Assembly: GCF_022678645.1 (NCBI RefSeq)
Contig: NZ_JALBWV010000017.1
Span: 62,001-126,000 of the forward strand
DNA: 64,000 nucleotides
Origin: Saccharopolyspora soli
GTDB taxonomy: Bacteria > Actinomycetota > Actinomycetes > Mycobacteriales > Pseudonocardiaceae
Reading direction: 5' to 3'
Position 1 is the stretch's first letter. Every line of letters begins with the position of its first letter. This document shows, one piece after another, positions 8,396 through 17,290 of this stretch. The notes beneath the pieces are model-generated. The model was not told where the DNA came from and did no database searches. It saw nothing but the letters and a program-made list of their open reading frames with translations. A program made the translations under genes and the position numbers.

Positions 8396-9379
8396 TCAAT
8401 CCCCTTCTACCGTGCGGATCCAGTCGATGACCGGTTTCACCGTTTCATCGGAGTTGGCTTCGAAGATCAGCGCGTGACCGTTGCCGGTGATGCCGTGGTC
8501 GGGCAGGTGCAGGTGTTCGGCGCGGGCTCCGGCTGCCTGGAGGAATTCCACGACCTGCGGTGCGAATCCGGCGAATGCCGACGCGCCACCGGTGACGACC
8601 GCGACCGGCTTGTCCGCCAGCCCCGGAATCCGCCGCCCGGCAACGTCTTCGGGACGCTGGGCTGGCGGATCGCAGGTGATCTTCGCACTGGTCAGTCCCC
8701 AGGTGAGGGTGCCGAGGCCGGGGAATTCCGCGTATGCCGGTCCCATCGGCTCGATCGCGACGATCGCCGCGACCTGGTCCGGTCGGGCGTTGGCGGCCAA
8801 CCAACCGACCGGCCCGCCCGCGGAATGCGTCACCAGCACGGCCCTGCCGATGACATCAAGCAGGCGGGCCAGCCGGTCGGCGTCCAAGCGCTGCGATTCG
8901 GCGAGATCGGCCGGTAGCGGTCCCATCGGACTCACCAACTGGTCGACGTCGGCGGAACCGATCTCCCGCTGGAGGGTCCACTGCGTCTGTTCACCGCGAG
9001 CGTCGTCGGGCAGGAACAGGGCGGTGGCCGCCTCGTACGGAAACTGCGCACCCATCGGTCCGACGACGTCCGGGTGGTAGGGCGAGCGCCCGTGGCCGCA
9101 GCGGTCCACCACGTACACCGCGAAACCCGCCTCGACCAACCGGGTCGCCCAGCCGGGGCGCCCGTCCGGCGTACCGGTCCAGTCGGTGCCCTGCCCACCG
9201 CCACCGTGCACCAGCACGAGCGGCAGCGGGTGCGCGTGCTCGGGCGGCGCCTCCCACTGGACGAACATCGGTGCCCGCTGCACGGTGCCGCCGGGGGTCG
9301 CCACCCGCTCACCGGGAATCCAGAACTGGCCGCGCCGGATGGTGATCTCCCGGCCAGGAAACTCGTGAGGTGCTGCCAT
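8396..9379 (-). CDS. Alpha/beta hydrolase
   Basis: 327 residues. The oxyanion-hole motif VLVHGGGGQGTDW lies near residues 55-67, the nucleophile elbow is THSAGGPVGW, and the C-terminal GNGHALIFEANS gives the catalytic His. The HSAGG elbow and glycine-rich loop are typical of a family of about 330-residue actinobacterial and fungal esterase-like proteins of unsettled substrate. It lies 10 bases after the dioxygenase and 5 bases before the flavin enzyme in the same transcript, so it may hydrolyse an ester or ring-cleavage intermediate. Exact reaction not deducible. Confidence 0.85.
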   Translation of the reverse strand: MAAPHEFPGREITIRRGQFWIPGERVATPGGTVQRAPMFVQWEAPPEHAHPLPLVLVHGGGGQGTDWTGTPDGRPGWATRLVEAGFAVYVVDRCGHGRSPYHPDVVGPMGAQFPYEAATALFLPDDARGEQTQWTLQREIGSADVDQLVSPMGPLPADLAESQRLDADRLARLLDVIGRAVLVTHSAGGPVGWLAANARPDQVAAIVAIEPMGPAYAEFPGLGTLTWGLTSAKITCDPPAQRPEDVAGRRIPGLADKPVAVVTGGASAFAGFAPQVVEFLQAAGARAEHLHLPDHGITGNGHALIFEANSDETVKPVIDWIRTVEGD

Positions 9380-9389
9380 CCGCCTGCCC

Positions 9390-10343
9390 CTAGATGTTGA
9401 TCGGTTCGAGTTGGCTGAAGATCTCCTCCCGGCGGTGCTCGAACTGCTCGGGCAGTTGGAACTTCGTGCCGAGCTCCTGCGGCGACTCGTCGCAGGTCCA
9501 GCCGCCCTCGGCGTGCGTGACCGCGAGTTCGAAGAGCGCGCCGCTGGGGGTGCGCACGTAGACGCTCTTGAAGTACTTGCGGTCCTTCAGTTCTGAGATG
9601 TCGGTGTAGCCGTGGCCTTCGATCTCGAACTTGACGTCGTCCTGGTTCTCCAGCGTGGCAACGTTCCACGCGAAGTGGTGGTAGGTGCCCGCGCCGTACC
9701 GCCAGGTGCCCTGGTCGTCGGTCCGGTTGAAGGTGATCTCGATGTGGTTGCCGTACTTCTGGTTGCCCACCTGCAGCGCGGCGACGTCGCCTTCCTCGGC
9801 GAGTTTCCCCTGGGAGAAGAACGATTCGCTGGCGAATTCCAGCATTCGGTCCGGTGTGGTCATGTGCACGCCCACGCCGTGCAGGCCGTGGATCGCGTGT
9901 TCCTGCGGCACGCCGTGACCGGTGTGCCCGACGCGCTGGTCGCCGGAGTTGCCGACGAAGAAGTACTCGATGCCGCAGGGATGGCGGAAGGCCAGCCGCC
10001 GCTGCCCGAAGCGCTCGACGTCGGTCACCTGGATGTCGTGCTCGGTGAGCCGCTGGTGCCAGTAGCTCATCGACTCGTGCGGGATCGACAGCAGCACCTC
10101 GCGGGCCTGGTTGGTGCCGCGCTTGCCGAAGAAACCCGCCTGCGCCCACGGGAACGTGGTCACCACGCTGGACGGATCGCCGTTGGCGTTGGAGTAGTAC
10201 AGGTGGTAGATGGGCAGCGAACCGTCGAACAGCACGGTGCGCTTGATGAAGCGCAGCCCGAGGACCTTGACGTGGAAGTCGACGTCCTCCTGGGCATGCG
10301 CCACGGACAGCGTTACGTGGTGCGAACCTTCGACGTAAGCCAT
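9390..10343 (-). CDS. VOC-superfamily ring-cleaving dioxygenase (MhqO/LinE/PcpA-like)
   Basis: 317 residues from ATG 10343, which has GGAGG 7 bases upstream. Two vicinal-oxygen-chelate halves are present. The metal triad expected from PcpA (His, His, Glu) maps to His9 (GSHHVTLSV), His223 (GTYHHFAWNV) and Glu272 (GALFELAV); the 49-residue His-to-Glu spacing equals that of PcpA. This group of Fe(II) enzymes opens hydroquinones (1,2-cleavage) or related substrates. It is the first gene of a four-gene operon ending in an MhqD-like esterase and is divergent from an AraC regulator. A para-diphenol is the likely substrate, by analogy. Confidence 0.88.
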   Translation of the reverse strand: MAYVEGSHHVTLSVAHAQEDVDFHVKVLGLRFIKRTVLFDGSLPIYHLYYSNANGDPSSVVTTFPWAQAGFFGKRGTNQAREVLLSIPHESMSYWHQRLTEHDIQVTDVERFGQRRLAFRHPCGIEYFFVGNSGDQRVGHTGHGVPQEHAIHGLHGVGVHMTTPDRMLEFASESFFSQGKLAEEGDVAALQVGNQKYGNHIEITFNRTDDQGTWRYGAGTYHHFAWNVATLENQDDVKFEIEGHGYTDISELKDRKYFKSVYVRTPSGALFELAVTHAEGGWTCDESPQELGTKFQLPEQFEHRREEIFSQLEPINI

Positions 10344-10409
10344 GAGCAACCTCCGCAATGCGCCGACGGACTTGCGTCGACCCTAGGAATGGCCTGCGGG
10401 GCAGGCGTT

Positions 10410-10423
10410 GTGCGAGAGCGCAC
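10410..10423. promoter_or_regulatory. Palindrome in the divergent dioxygenase/AraC promoter region
   Basis: GTGCG-AGAG-CGCAC is a perfect 5-base inverted repeat with a 4-base spacer, 67 bases upstream of the dioxygenase start and between the divergent genes. It is a candidate site for the AraC protein or another regulator; position is the only support. Confidence 0.35.
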
Positions 10424-10545
10424 GGACATCTCGTATCCGCGCATGGTCTCGGCTGTGACGTGTATCATGTCGGCGTCTTGTTCCGCGATCGCGCTTGAGC
10501 AGCGTGTCCCGATCGAGCGCGCGACCGTGAGCCGTGGAGATGACG

Positions 10546-11535
10546 ATGACGTCGCTGGCGGAGCACACTGCCGACCTGCTCGCCCCGCCGCGCGATCCGG
10601 AGGTGCCGTTCGGCGCGTGGACCAGTGCCGTGCGGCGCAGCGTGATGAGCTTCCAGTTCGACTGCGATCGGCCGCGCGCCTTCGCCGGGATGATCCGCGA
10701 CCGGTCGCTGGGCGGCGTCGACTTCGTCAACATGGCCTGCGCGAAGCACGCCGCCTATCGCGACCACAGCGCGATCTCGGCTGCCGACGCCGGTTTTTAC
10801 GTGATGACGTTGCAACTGTCCGGGGAGTTGCGGATCGCGCAGGACGACCGGGTCGCGGTGCTCAAACCGGGGTTGTTCGCGATCTACGACTCGTCCAGGC
10901 CTGCGGCGCTGACCGCCAGCGATGACTACAAGTCGACCTGCATCCGGTTCCCGAAGGAGCGGCTGGGTTCCCGCAACGCCGACCCGCTCGGTGGCGTCAC
11001 CGCGACCGCGTTCGAATACGCGCCCGGCCTGCCCTCCGTCGTGTGGGACATGCTGATCAGCCTGAACCGCAACCTGGATTCGCTGGGCGCGCACGGCGCG
11101 GTCGCGGTGCACAACGTGATGGACCTGGTGAGCACCATGCTGCGAACCGAACTGGGCGGGAACGTCGAGCCCAGCACGACGCGGCGAGACGTCCTGCTGC
11201 AACGGATCCGGGAGTACATCGACGACCACCTCGGCGACCCGGAGCTGGGCCCGGCGCAGATCGCTGCGGCGCACTACATCTCGCTGCGCCACCTGCACAA
11301 CCTGTTCGAGCAGACGGATTCCAGCGTAGCCCGGTGGATCCGCACGCGTCGGATCGAGCTGTGCCAACGAGATCTGTCCGACCCGGCGATGGCGGGCATC
11401 ACGGTCTCGGCCATCGCGGCCCACCGGGGCTTCACCAGTCCATCGCACTTCGGCCAGGTGTTCAAGCGGGAAACCGGCCAAGCTCCAACCGAATACCGCC
11501 ACCAAGCCATGGCCAATCGCGTCCTGCTGCACTGA
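10546..11535 (+). CDS. AraC-family regulator (AraC-binding-like-2 sensor domain)
   Basis: 329 residues from ATG 10546, chosen because GGAG lies 6 bases upstream; GTG 10534 and ATG 10540 are in frame. The N-terminal region (about 25-190) matches the AraC_binding_2 style sensor (FQFDCDRPRAFAGMIRDRSL ... LQLSGELRIAQDDR ... LKPGLFAIYDSSRP). The C-terminal pair of helix-turn-helix units includes LGPAQIAAAHYISLRHLHNL and the final FTSPSHFGQVFKRETGQAPTEY. NphR-like members of this type control aromatic degradation genes. It is divergent from the ring-cleaving dioxygenase operon, which it probably activates. Confidence 0.9.
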   Translation: MTSLAEHTADLLAPPRDPEVPFGAWTSAVRRSVMSFQFDCDRPRAFAGMIRDRSLGGVDFVNMACAKHAAYRDHSAISAADAGFYVMTLQLSGELRIAQDDRVAVLKPGLFAIYDSSRPAALTASDDYKSTCIRFPKERLGSRNADPLGGVTATAFEYAPGLPSVVWDMLISLNRNLDSLGAHGAVAVHNVMDLVSTMLRTELGGNVEPSTTRRDVLLQRIREYIDDHLGDPELGPAQIAAAHYISLRHLHNLFEQTDSSVARWIRTRRIELCQRDLSDPAMAGITVSAIAAHRGFTSPSHFGQVFKRETGQAPTEYRHQAMANRVLLH

Positions 11536-11757
11536 CCGTCCACAGTGGCCACCGATGGCTCACGTCGTCAGTCGCGTGGCTGATCATGACCTCGTCGTCG
11601 ATGCCGGACAACTGGCTGTTGCGTCGCATCGGTGGTCCGACATCACCTTTCTGGGTTATTGGAAGATTGGGCGAGCCGGGCTCGGCTGAACCGTGCCGAC
11701 CGGGTTCGTCGCCCGTGTTCGACCCCGGTGTCGTGGTGCGCGGCTAGAGTCGGTGGA

Positions 11758-12909
11758 GTGCGTTTGCTCTTCACTTCCTTGGCGACCCATGGACACATGT
11801 ATCCGCTGCTCCCGTTGGCGGTAGCCGCTCGCGATGCCGGGCACCACGTCGTCTTCGCGACGGCTGACGAGTTCCTGCCGACCGCGCGGAAGGCCGGTCT
11901 GGAAGCCGTACCCGCCGGGCTCAGCGTGCGTGCCGCGTTCGGTGCGGCGTTCGCCGGGGAGACCCGGCAACGGGAGGAGATCTCCACGGCGGAACTGGAC
12001 CAGGTCATCGCGTCCGTGTTCGGTGATGTCCTGCCGCGCCGGTTCGTCACCGACCTCGGTGCGCTCTTCGAACGGCAACGACCCGACCTGGTGGTCTACG
12101 AGGCCGGGAACACCGGCGGCGCGATCGCTGCCGAGCTGGCCGGGCTTCCCGCGCTCAGCCACGGGTTCGGCCGGGTCTCGCAGAGCGATCTGGGCTCCGC
12201 GATCCAGCAGCGCATGGCCGCCTGCGCGGCCGAGTTCGGTATCGGGGGAGCCGATTTTCCATCCTTCGGCAACCGCTTCATCGACATCTGCCCGGAATCG
12301 GCGCAGGCGCCCGAATTCAAGGCCCGTGCGAACCGCGTGCCGTTGCGACCGGTCGGTTGGAACGAGCCGGGCGACCTGCCCGCGGGCATCGCGGACGAGG
12401 GCCGGAGCCGTCCGCTGATCTACCTGACCCTGGGGACCGCGATGGGCAGCGTTCCGGTCCTGGGCGAGGCCATCGCGGGTCTCGCCGTGCTCGACGCCGA
12501 CGTCCTGGTCGCGACGGGGCCGACGGTGCAGGTGGCGGAGCTGGGCGACGTCCCGGCGAACGTGCGCCTCGAAGCCTGGGTGCCGCAGGCGGACCTGCTG
12601 CCGCACGTCGACCTCGTCGTGCACCACGGAGGTAGCGGCACCACGCTCGGTGCGTTCGGGGCCGGGTTGCCGCAGCTGCTGCTGCCGCAGGGCGCGGACC
12701 AGTTCACCAATGCCGACACGGTGTTCGAACTCGGCGTCGGCGACCGCCTGTTGGGCGAGCAGGTCACCGCGGAAGCCGTCACCGAACAAGCGCGACGGCT
12801 GCTGACCGACGAGTCCGTCCACTCGGCAGCCGAACGCCTGGCCGCCGAGGTAGCCGCCATGCCAACCCCCGCCGAGGTAGCCGCACAACTCCCCGCTCTC
12901 GCGGTCTGA
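11758..12909 (+). CDS. GT1-type glycosyltransferase (macrolide/UGT fold)
   Basis: 383 residues from GTG 11758 with GGTGGA just upstream. The N-terminus has the GT-B opening strand and loop (LLFTSLATHGHMYPLLPLA), in which the first His of HGH is the usual catalytic base of GT1 enzymes. The C-domain has the donor-binding motif VVHHGGSGTTLGAFGAGLPQ followed by PQGADQFTNA. The family transfers nucleotide sugars to small lipophilic acceptors such as macrolides and flavonoids. No biosynthetic or deoxysugar genes are nearby, so it may inactivate a xenobiotic rather than decorate a product. Confidence 0.9.
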   Translation: MRLLFTSLATHGHMYPLLPLAVAARDAGHHVVFATADEFLPTARKAGLEAVPAGLSVRAAFGAAFAGETRQREEISTAELDQVIASVFGDVLPRRFVTDLGALFERQRPDLVVYEAGNTGGAIAAELAGLPALSHGFGRVSQSDLGSAIQQRMAACAAEFGIGGADFPSFGNRFIDICPESAQAPEFKARANRVPLRPVGWNEPGDLPAGIADEGRSRPLIYLTLGTAMGSVPVLGEAIAGLAVLDADVLVATGPTVQVAELGDVPANVRLEAWVPQADLLPHVDLVVHHGGSGTTLGAFGAGLPQLLLPQGADQFTNADTVFELGVGDRLLGEQVTAEAVTEQARRLLTDESVHSAAERLAAEVAAMPTPAEVAAQLPALAV

Positions 12910-12978
12910 AACCTACCGGTGAACAACCCGCACACGGCTCCGCTCCGACGCGGCGCACCACCAATCGAGTGGTGAGCG

Positions 12979-13019
12979 AAGGGCACCTCCTACCAAGTAA
13001 CTTGGTAAAAGGTGCCCTT
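12979..13019. repeat. ACCAAGT-family palindrome (copy 1), between convergent genes
   Basis: Arms AAGGGCACCT and AGGTGCCCTT enclose a central TACCAAGTAACTTGGTA, itself a perfect palindrome about a single A; the two parts are separated by unpaired CC and AA. It lies between the end of the glycosyltransferase gene and the end of the convergent small gene, so a two-way terminator is likely. Related copies are at 53150-53200 and 62561-62605. Confidence 0.7.
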
Positions 13020-13064
13020 CACCCTTCACGCGAACGGAGTATGTAGCGGTGTGGTGGGTGGGGT

Positions 13065-13406
13065 TCAGCAGTAGGTGGCTGTGCCGTCGGTCCACTCGTC
13101 CAGGCGGGTTCCGACGTGGCCGGGGAAGTCCTCCAGGGAGTTCAGCCGCCGCCGGATTTCCGCCTGGACGACCAGCACTTCACGGCGGTGCCGCTTCACG
13201 AGTTCCCAGCACTGCTGTTCGAGGGCGTGGTTCATGCAGAGCTCCGCGAGATTGGCCCGCCGATCGAGTTCGTCCAACGAGCAGGCGGCGAGTTCCGCAT
13301 TGCGAGATTGCTGGATGAGCTGGGACATGGTCACACACCCCGATTCCTCGGTGGCTGTCTGGTGGGTCAACCTGTTTTCCGTGCTGTCCAGCGTGACGTT
13401 CGACAC
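13065..13406 (-). CDS. Small hypothetical protein
   Basis: 113 residues from GTG 13406; ATG 13328 with GGGGTG upstream is an alternative that would give an 87-residue protein. The sequence from residue 27 on is strongly helical and charged (SLDELDRRANLAELCMNHAL, WELVKRHRREVLVVQAEIRR) and ends in LDEWTDGTATYC. I see no signal peptide, membrane span or recognised motif. The helical pattern suggests a small structural or regulatory protein. It converges on the glycosyltransferase across a large palindrome. Function not assignable. Confidence 0.55.
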   Translation of the reverse strand: MSNVTLDSTENRLTHQTATEESGCVTMSQLIQQSRNAELAACSLDELDRRANLAELCMNHALEQQCWELVKRHRREVLVVQAEIRRRLNSLEDFPGHVGTRLDEWTDGTATYC

Positions 13407-14008
13407 CGGAGTCGGATATGCGCCGAACTACTCATCCCGCGCACGCATTCGGCCTGAGTACTGCCGCGACCACCCCGCAGCTCAACCGGTCTGCGCTGGT
13501 CAGGCGCCCTTCGGGCGTGCGCGGCCCGCCGATGGCGCCGAGCGGATCGGTCGGCCTGCGGGTGCTCTGACGTGCGGGGCGACCGCGTTGGGCGCCTCGA
13601 CGCCGACCCGCCTGGCTCTCATGGCACCGCTGCTGGAGCGGTGCCACGCCGGAGTGCGGTCGACCGCCGCCGGGCACGTGGCGCTGCACGGTCTACAACG
13701 ACCTGAACCGCGAGCAAGCCGACCGAACCTGAAACCCGGTCGGCATCAGTTTTAGGCAGTCAAACCTGACCGGATATTTCAGGCGCTGAAGGCTGCCAGT
13801 TCTAGGCAGCACTGTCCGCCCGTTCGCCATGCACCGGCCTCACCTGACATCGAGTCCATTGTGGACAAGCTATTCATGCACAATGGACACCATCTCGATT
13901 GAGATCGAAAACCTATCAATCGTGGTCGGAAAACGAATCAAAGCATGATCCGGATTCGGGCTAGTGTCCCCGATCGAAGCCGCGCGTTCCCGACGGTGTG
14001 AGGTTGGC
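13407..14008. other. Gene-poor stretch with direct and inverted repeats
   Basis: About 600 bases without a convincing gene. It holds two near-identical 15-base copies (CAGTTTTAGGCAGTC and CAGTTCTAGGCAGCA) about 45 bases apart, and a perfect 10-base inverted repeat at 13854-13888. The last part is visibly AT-richer than its surroundings (13880-13945) and must contain the promoter of the binding-protein gene at 14009. Confidence 0.5.
13854..13888. promoter_or_regulatory. 10-base inverted repeat upstream of the binding-protein gene
   Basis: GTCCATTGTG and CACAATGGAC form a perfect inverted repeat with a 15-base spacer, about 120 bases before the lipoprotein start. It may be an operator. Each arm resembles the GTCCACAGTGG word seen in several other intergenic regions here. 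Confidence 0.4.
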
Positions 14009-14989
14009 ATGGCTCGATCGACATGGCAGGCGCTGTGCGCCTTGACCGCCGCGCTGTTGGCGGCGTTGTTGCTCGCCGCCTGCGGTTCGGGCTCGCGCAG
14101 CGGCGAGGAGGCTTATCCCACCAAGCAGATCCGCATGTTGGTGCCCTACACCGCAGGTGGCCCCACCGACATCGCGGCCAGATCCCTCGGCCGCTACATC
14201 GAGCGGGAACTCGGCCAGCCGGTCGTCGTGGAGAACCTGCCCGGCGCATCCGGCACCGCGGCGTACCAGGAATTGCTCTCGGCCAAGCCGGACGGCTACA
14301 CGATCTCGATGTGCGCCCTGCCGACCCTGGTGCTCAACTACCTCACCAACGACGTCGGGTACACCCGCGAGAACTTCAAGCCGATCGCCGTCGCGACGCA
14401 GGTCCCGTCGGCGCTGGTGGTGCCCGCCGATTCGCCCTACCAGGACTTGAAGTCCCTGTTCGAGGACGCCAAGGCCAATCCGACCAAGGTCAAGGTCGGG
14501 ACGCCCGGCGCGACCAACACCCACGCCGCGGAGACCAGGCGGATCACCAAGCTCTACGGCGTGCCGCTGGAAGTCGTTCCCTTCAACGGGAACTCGGAGG
14601 TGCAGGCGGCGTTGCTCGGCGACAACGTCACCGTCGGCTTCGTCAACGCCTCGCAGGACGTGCTGCCAGCCATCGAGTCCGGTCAGCTGCGACCACTGGC
14701 CGTGGGCACCCCGACACGGCTGGACTACCTCGACGCGCCGACCTTCGCGGAGCTGGGATATCCCGAACTAGTCCACAGCACCACGACATTCGGCGTGCTC
14801 GCTTCGCAGGAGACGCCCGATCCGGTGGTGCGCAGGCTCGAAGACGTGCTGCGCCGCGCTTCGGCCGACCCCGGCGTGCTCGACAACCTCGACCGGCGTT
14901 ACGTGCCCACGCAATTCCTCGGCGGCGCCGACCTTGCCCGCATGCTCGTGGAAACCGAGGAAACCTTCCGCGGCGTGGTCGGCAACTGA
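14009..14989 (+). CDS. Tripartite tricarboxylate transporter-type substrate-binding lipoprotein (Bug family)
   Basis: 326 residues from ATG 14009 with GAGG 5 bases upstream. The lipoprotein signal is plain: Arg near the start, hydrophobic core, then lipobox LLAAC with Cys25. The mature part follows the TctC/Bug pattern: YPTKQIRMLVPYTAGGPTDI near the N-terminus, then LPGASGTAAYQELLSAKPDGYT and VPFNGNSEVQAALLG. Bug proteins bind carboxylates for TctAB permeases or sensing systems. No TctA or TctB gene is in the window, so it is an orphan receptor here. It converges on the LacI gene with 7 bases between. Confidence 0.88.
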   Translation: MARSTWQALCALTAALLAALLLAACGSGSRSGEEAYPTKQIRMLVPYTAGGPTDIAARSLGRYIERELGQPVVVENLPGASGTAAYQELLSAKPDGYTISMCALPTLVLNYLTNDVGYTRENFKPIAVATQVPSALVVPADSPYQDLKSLFEDAKANPTKVKVGTPGATNTHAAETRRITKLYGVPLEVVPFNGNSEVQAALLGDNVTVGFVNASQDVLPAIESGQLRPLAVGTPTRLDYLDAPTFAELGYPELVHSTTTFGVLASQETPDPVVRRLEDVLRRASADPGVLDNLDRRYVPTQFLGGADLARMLVETEETFRGVVGN

Positions 14990-14996
14990 ACCGGGA

Positions 14997-16010
14997 TCAC
15001 CTCGGGCGGGTGATGCTTTCACCTGGTTCGAAGGACGTCGGCAGGTGCAGGTCTTCGAGTTTCCCGGTTCCCGCGAGGTTTTCCACGAGCATCCCGGCCG
15101 CCGCCCGCCCGAGTTGGAAGGGGTCCCGGCGCACGGTGGCGATCCTGGGCCGGAAGAACCGCAACAGCGGCACGTCGTCGCAGGTGACCAGGGATACGTC
15201 TGCTGGATGCGACAGGCCGGCCGTCTCCAGCGCGGCCAGCACGCTGCCGAGCATCTGGTTGTTCCCGGCGATGAACGCGGTCGGCGCGTCGGGCGCGTCG
15301 AACAGCCCGAGCACGTCATCCGTCCCGATCGGGGTGAAGCCTTCGGTGGCTCGCACGGTGCAGCGCAGACCGAGGGATTCGGCTGTCGTGGTGGCCGTTT
15401 CGATGCGTTCACGGCCCGGACGAAGAGTGGCGAGTCCGGCGATCAACGCGATGTGCCGGTGACCGGCCTGGTGCAGCGCGCGCACCGCGTCCGCGATGCC
15501 GGTCCGGTGATCGGAGCACACCGAGCCGATGGCGGTGCTCAGCCGGATCTCCCGGTCGATGGCCACCATGGGTCCTTCGAAGTGCTCCAGGTTGGTGAGC
15601 AGCTTCGCGTCCCGTTCGGTCGTGACGGACAACAGCAGCCCGTCCACGCGCCGCTGCTCCAGCATCCGGAGGTTGCGCAGTTCGCGGTCGGGGTCACCCA
15701 TCGAGTTGCTGAGCAGGAGGGAGTACCCGTGTTCGCCGAGCACGGCCTCGGCGCCGAGTGCGATCTGCGCGAACAGCGGATTGGAGATGTCGCCGATGGC
15801 GAAGCCGACGGTCCGGGTAGCGCCGCGCCGCAGCATCTGGCCGAGAGCGTTGGGCTGGTACCCGAGTTCGTCGACGACGGCCATCACGCGGTCGCGGGTG
15901 GCCTCGCTGACATCGGGGTGGTCGGACAGCACCCGCGACACGGTGGACATCGCGACTCCGGCGCGCTGGGCGACGTCGCGCAGGTTGACGCGGCCGCCCG
16001 GCTCGGTCAC
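14997..16010 (-). CDS. LacI-family transcriptional repressor
   Basis: 337 residues from GTG 16010; GTG 16034 is another option. The frame runs open far upstream, but the protein clearly begins here: VNLRDVAQRAGVAMSTVSRV is the LacI recognition HTH, followed by the hinge helix (YQPNALGQMLRRGATRTVGF) and the periplasmic-binding-like sensor (ISNPLFAQIALGAEAVL ... RRVDGLLLSVT ... AFIAGNNQMLGSVLAAL ... SLVTCDDVPLL). It lies 155 bases downstream of, and on the same strand as, the enolase-superfamily operon. A strong LacI-type operator precedes that operon, so it is the probable repressor. Confidence 0.9.
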   Translation of the reverse strand: MTEPGGRVNLRDVAQRAGVAMSTVSRVLSDHPDVSEATRDRVMAVVDELGYQPNALGQMLRRGATRTVGFAIGDISNPLFAQIALGAEAVLGEHGYSLLLSNSMGDPDRELRNLRMLEQRRVDGLLLSVTTERDAKLLTNLEHFEGPMVAIDREIRLSTAIGSVCSDHRTGIADAVRALHQAGHRHIALIAGLATLRPGRERIETATTTAESLGLRCTVRATEGFTPIGTDDVLGLFDAPDAPTAFIAGNNQMLGSVLAALETAGLSHPADVSLVTCDDVPLLRFFRPRIATVRRDPFQLGRAAAGMLVENLAGTGKLEDLHLPTSFEPGESITRPR

Positions 16011-16165
16011 GGGCTTCGACTCGCCGCCCAACACGTCTCCAGATGATTTCCGGCCGCCCGCGGCGGCGCTCGCACTCCGGCGCAATGGTAACGCCGCCAC
16101 AACGGACCGAACCCGCCCAGCTGCGTCACCCGCACCGCCACGCAAAACGAGTTCGAAGACGGCTC

Positions 16166-17290
16166 CTAGGTGTCGAGGCGGTGGCGGTGGATGTAGTCCC
16201 AGTCCAGGTCCCAGCCGAAGCCTGGTCCGGTCGGCAGGGCCAGGTGGCCGTCGACGAGCCGCGGCCGGTTCCGCACCAGGGACCACCAGAACGGGTCGCG
16301 GTCCGGGTGGAAGCACTCCGCGAACGTGCCGTGCGGCACGCTCGCCACCAGATGCGTGCTGACCTGCGGTTCTTCGTGGTGTCCCATCTCCACGTCGTAG
16401 GTCGTCGCCACCGCGGCGGTGCGCCGCCAAGCGGTGGGCCCTCCTGACCAGGACGCGTCGAAGTTGCACACGTCGATCGAACCGGTCTCCATCAGATCGC
16501 GGCAGCCGCTCGGCGTCAGCTCGGTCTGCCCCGCGGCGACCGGGATGCCGCCGATGCTGCGCACGTCGCGCAGCCCCCTGCGGTCGTTGTGCCAGCGGAC
16601 CGGTTCTTCGAACCACCGGATGTCCAGGTGCCGGATCCGCTGGCACAGCGCGACGGCCTCCGGCACCGTGTAGCCCTGGTTGGCGTCGATGCAGATCACG
16701 AAGGCGTCGCCAGCCGCCTCGCGGGCGGCCTCGACCCGCTCGGCGTCGACGGCCGGGGCGCGTCCGCCCACTTTGAACTTCACCCCCGCCAGCCCCAACT
16801 CGTCGCGGTAGTAGGAGATCTCCTCGGCGATCGACCCCAGCGGCTCGCCGTAGTAGCCGCCGATGGCGGTCATCGGCACCCGGTCGCGAGCCCCGCCCCA
16901 CAGCCGCCACAGCGGCTGCCCGAGCGCCTTTCCCACGGCGTCCCAGATCGCGGCGTCGACCGCCGCGAGGGCGACGAGCCCGATGCGGCGATCCCGCAGG
17001 ATGTCGAACGTCACCGGGTACATCGCTGCCCAGCACCGTTCGGTGGCCATGGCGTCCATCCCGACGACCACCGGGGTGACCTCCTTCCGGATCACCGCCA
17101 GGATCTCGGCCGCGGTGGCGTCCTCGTCCCCGGCGTACGCCTCGCCGACGAGGCCCTGGTCCGTGATCAACCGCACGACGATCGTCGCCCGGTGCGTCAT
17201 CCGGTAGTAGCTGCCCTTGAACTCGCGAGCCAGCGGAGCCCGGATGGGGATCGCCTCGACATCGACGATCTTCAGCGGTGTCAAGCTCAT
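16166..17290 (-). CDS. Mandelate racemase/muconate lactonizing enzyme family protein (enolase superfamily), paralogue A
   Basis: 374 residues. By comparison with mandelate racemase the key residues are Lys171-x-Lys173 (KFKVG), Asp202 (DANQG), Glu228 (FEEPV), Asp278 (CNFDASWSGG) and His305 (GHHEEP). The third metal ligand, normally Glu in GEN, is Gln255 (AGQTE). The Asp-His dyad places it in the mandelate-racemase subgroup, whose members are mostly acid-sugar dehydratases or racemases. ATG 17290 overlaps the permease stop (ATGA). A close paralogue lies two genes upstream. A sugar-acid or related hydroxy acid is the likely substrate; the specificity is not readable. Confidence 0.88.
   Translation of the reverse strand: MSLTPLKIVDVEAIPIRAPLAREFKGSYYRMTHRATIVVRLITDQGLVGEAYAGDEDATAAEILAVIRKEVTPVVVGMDAMATERCWAAMYPVTFDILRDRRIGLVALAAVDAAIWDAVGKALGQPLWRLWGGARDRVPMTAIGGYYGEPLGSIAEEISYYRDELGLAGVKFKVGGRAPAVDAERVEAAREAAGDAFVICIDANQGYTVPEAVALCQRIRHLDIRWFEEPVRWHNDRRGLRDVRSIGGIPVAAGQTELTPSGCRDLMETGSIDVCNFDASWSGGPTAWRRTAAVATTYDVEMGHHEEPQVSTHLVASVPHGTFAECFHPDRDPFWWSLVRNRPRLVDGHLALPTGPGFGWDLDWDYIHRHRLDT

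Noticed and set aside
13075..13755. A 226-codon plus-strand frame over the small minus-strand gene
   Set aside because: No ribosome site or motif; it crosses the gene-poor repeat region and looks like chance.
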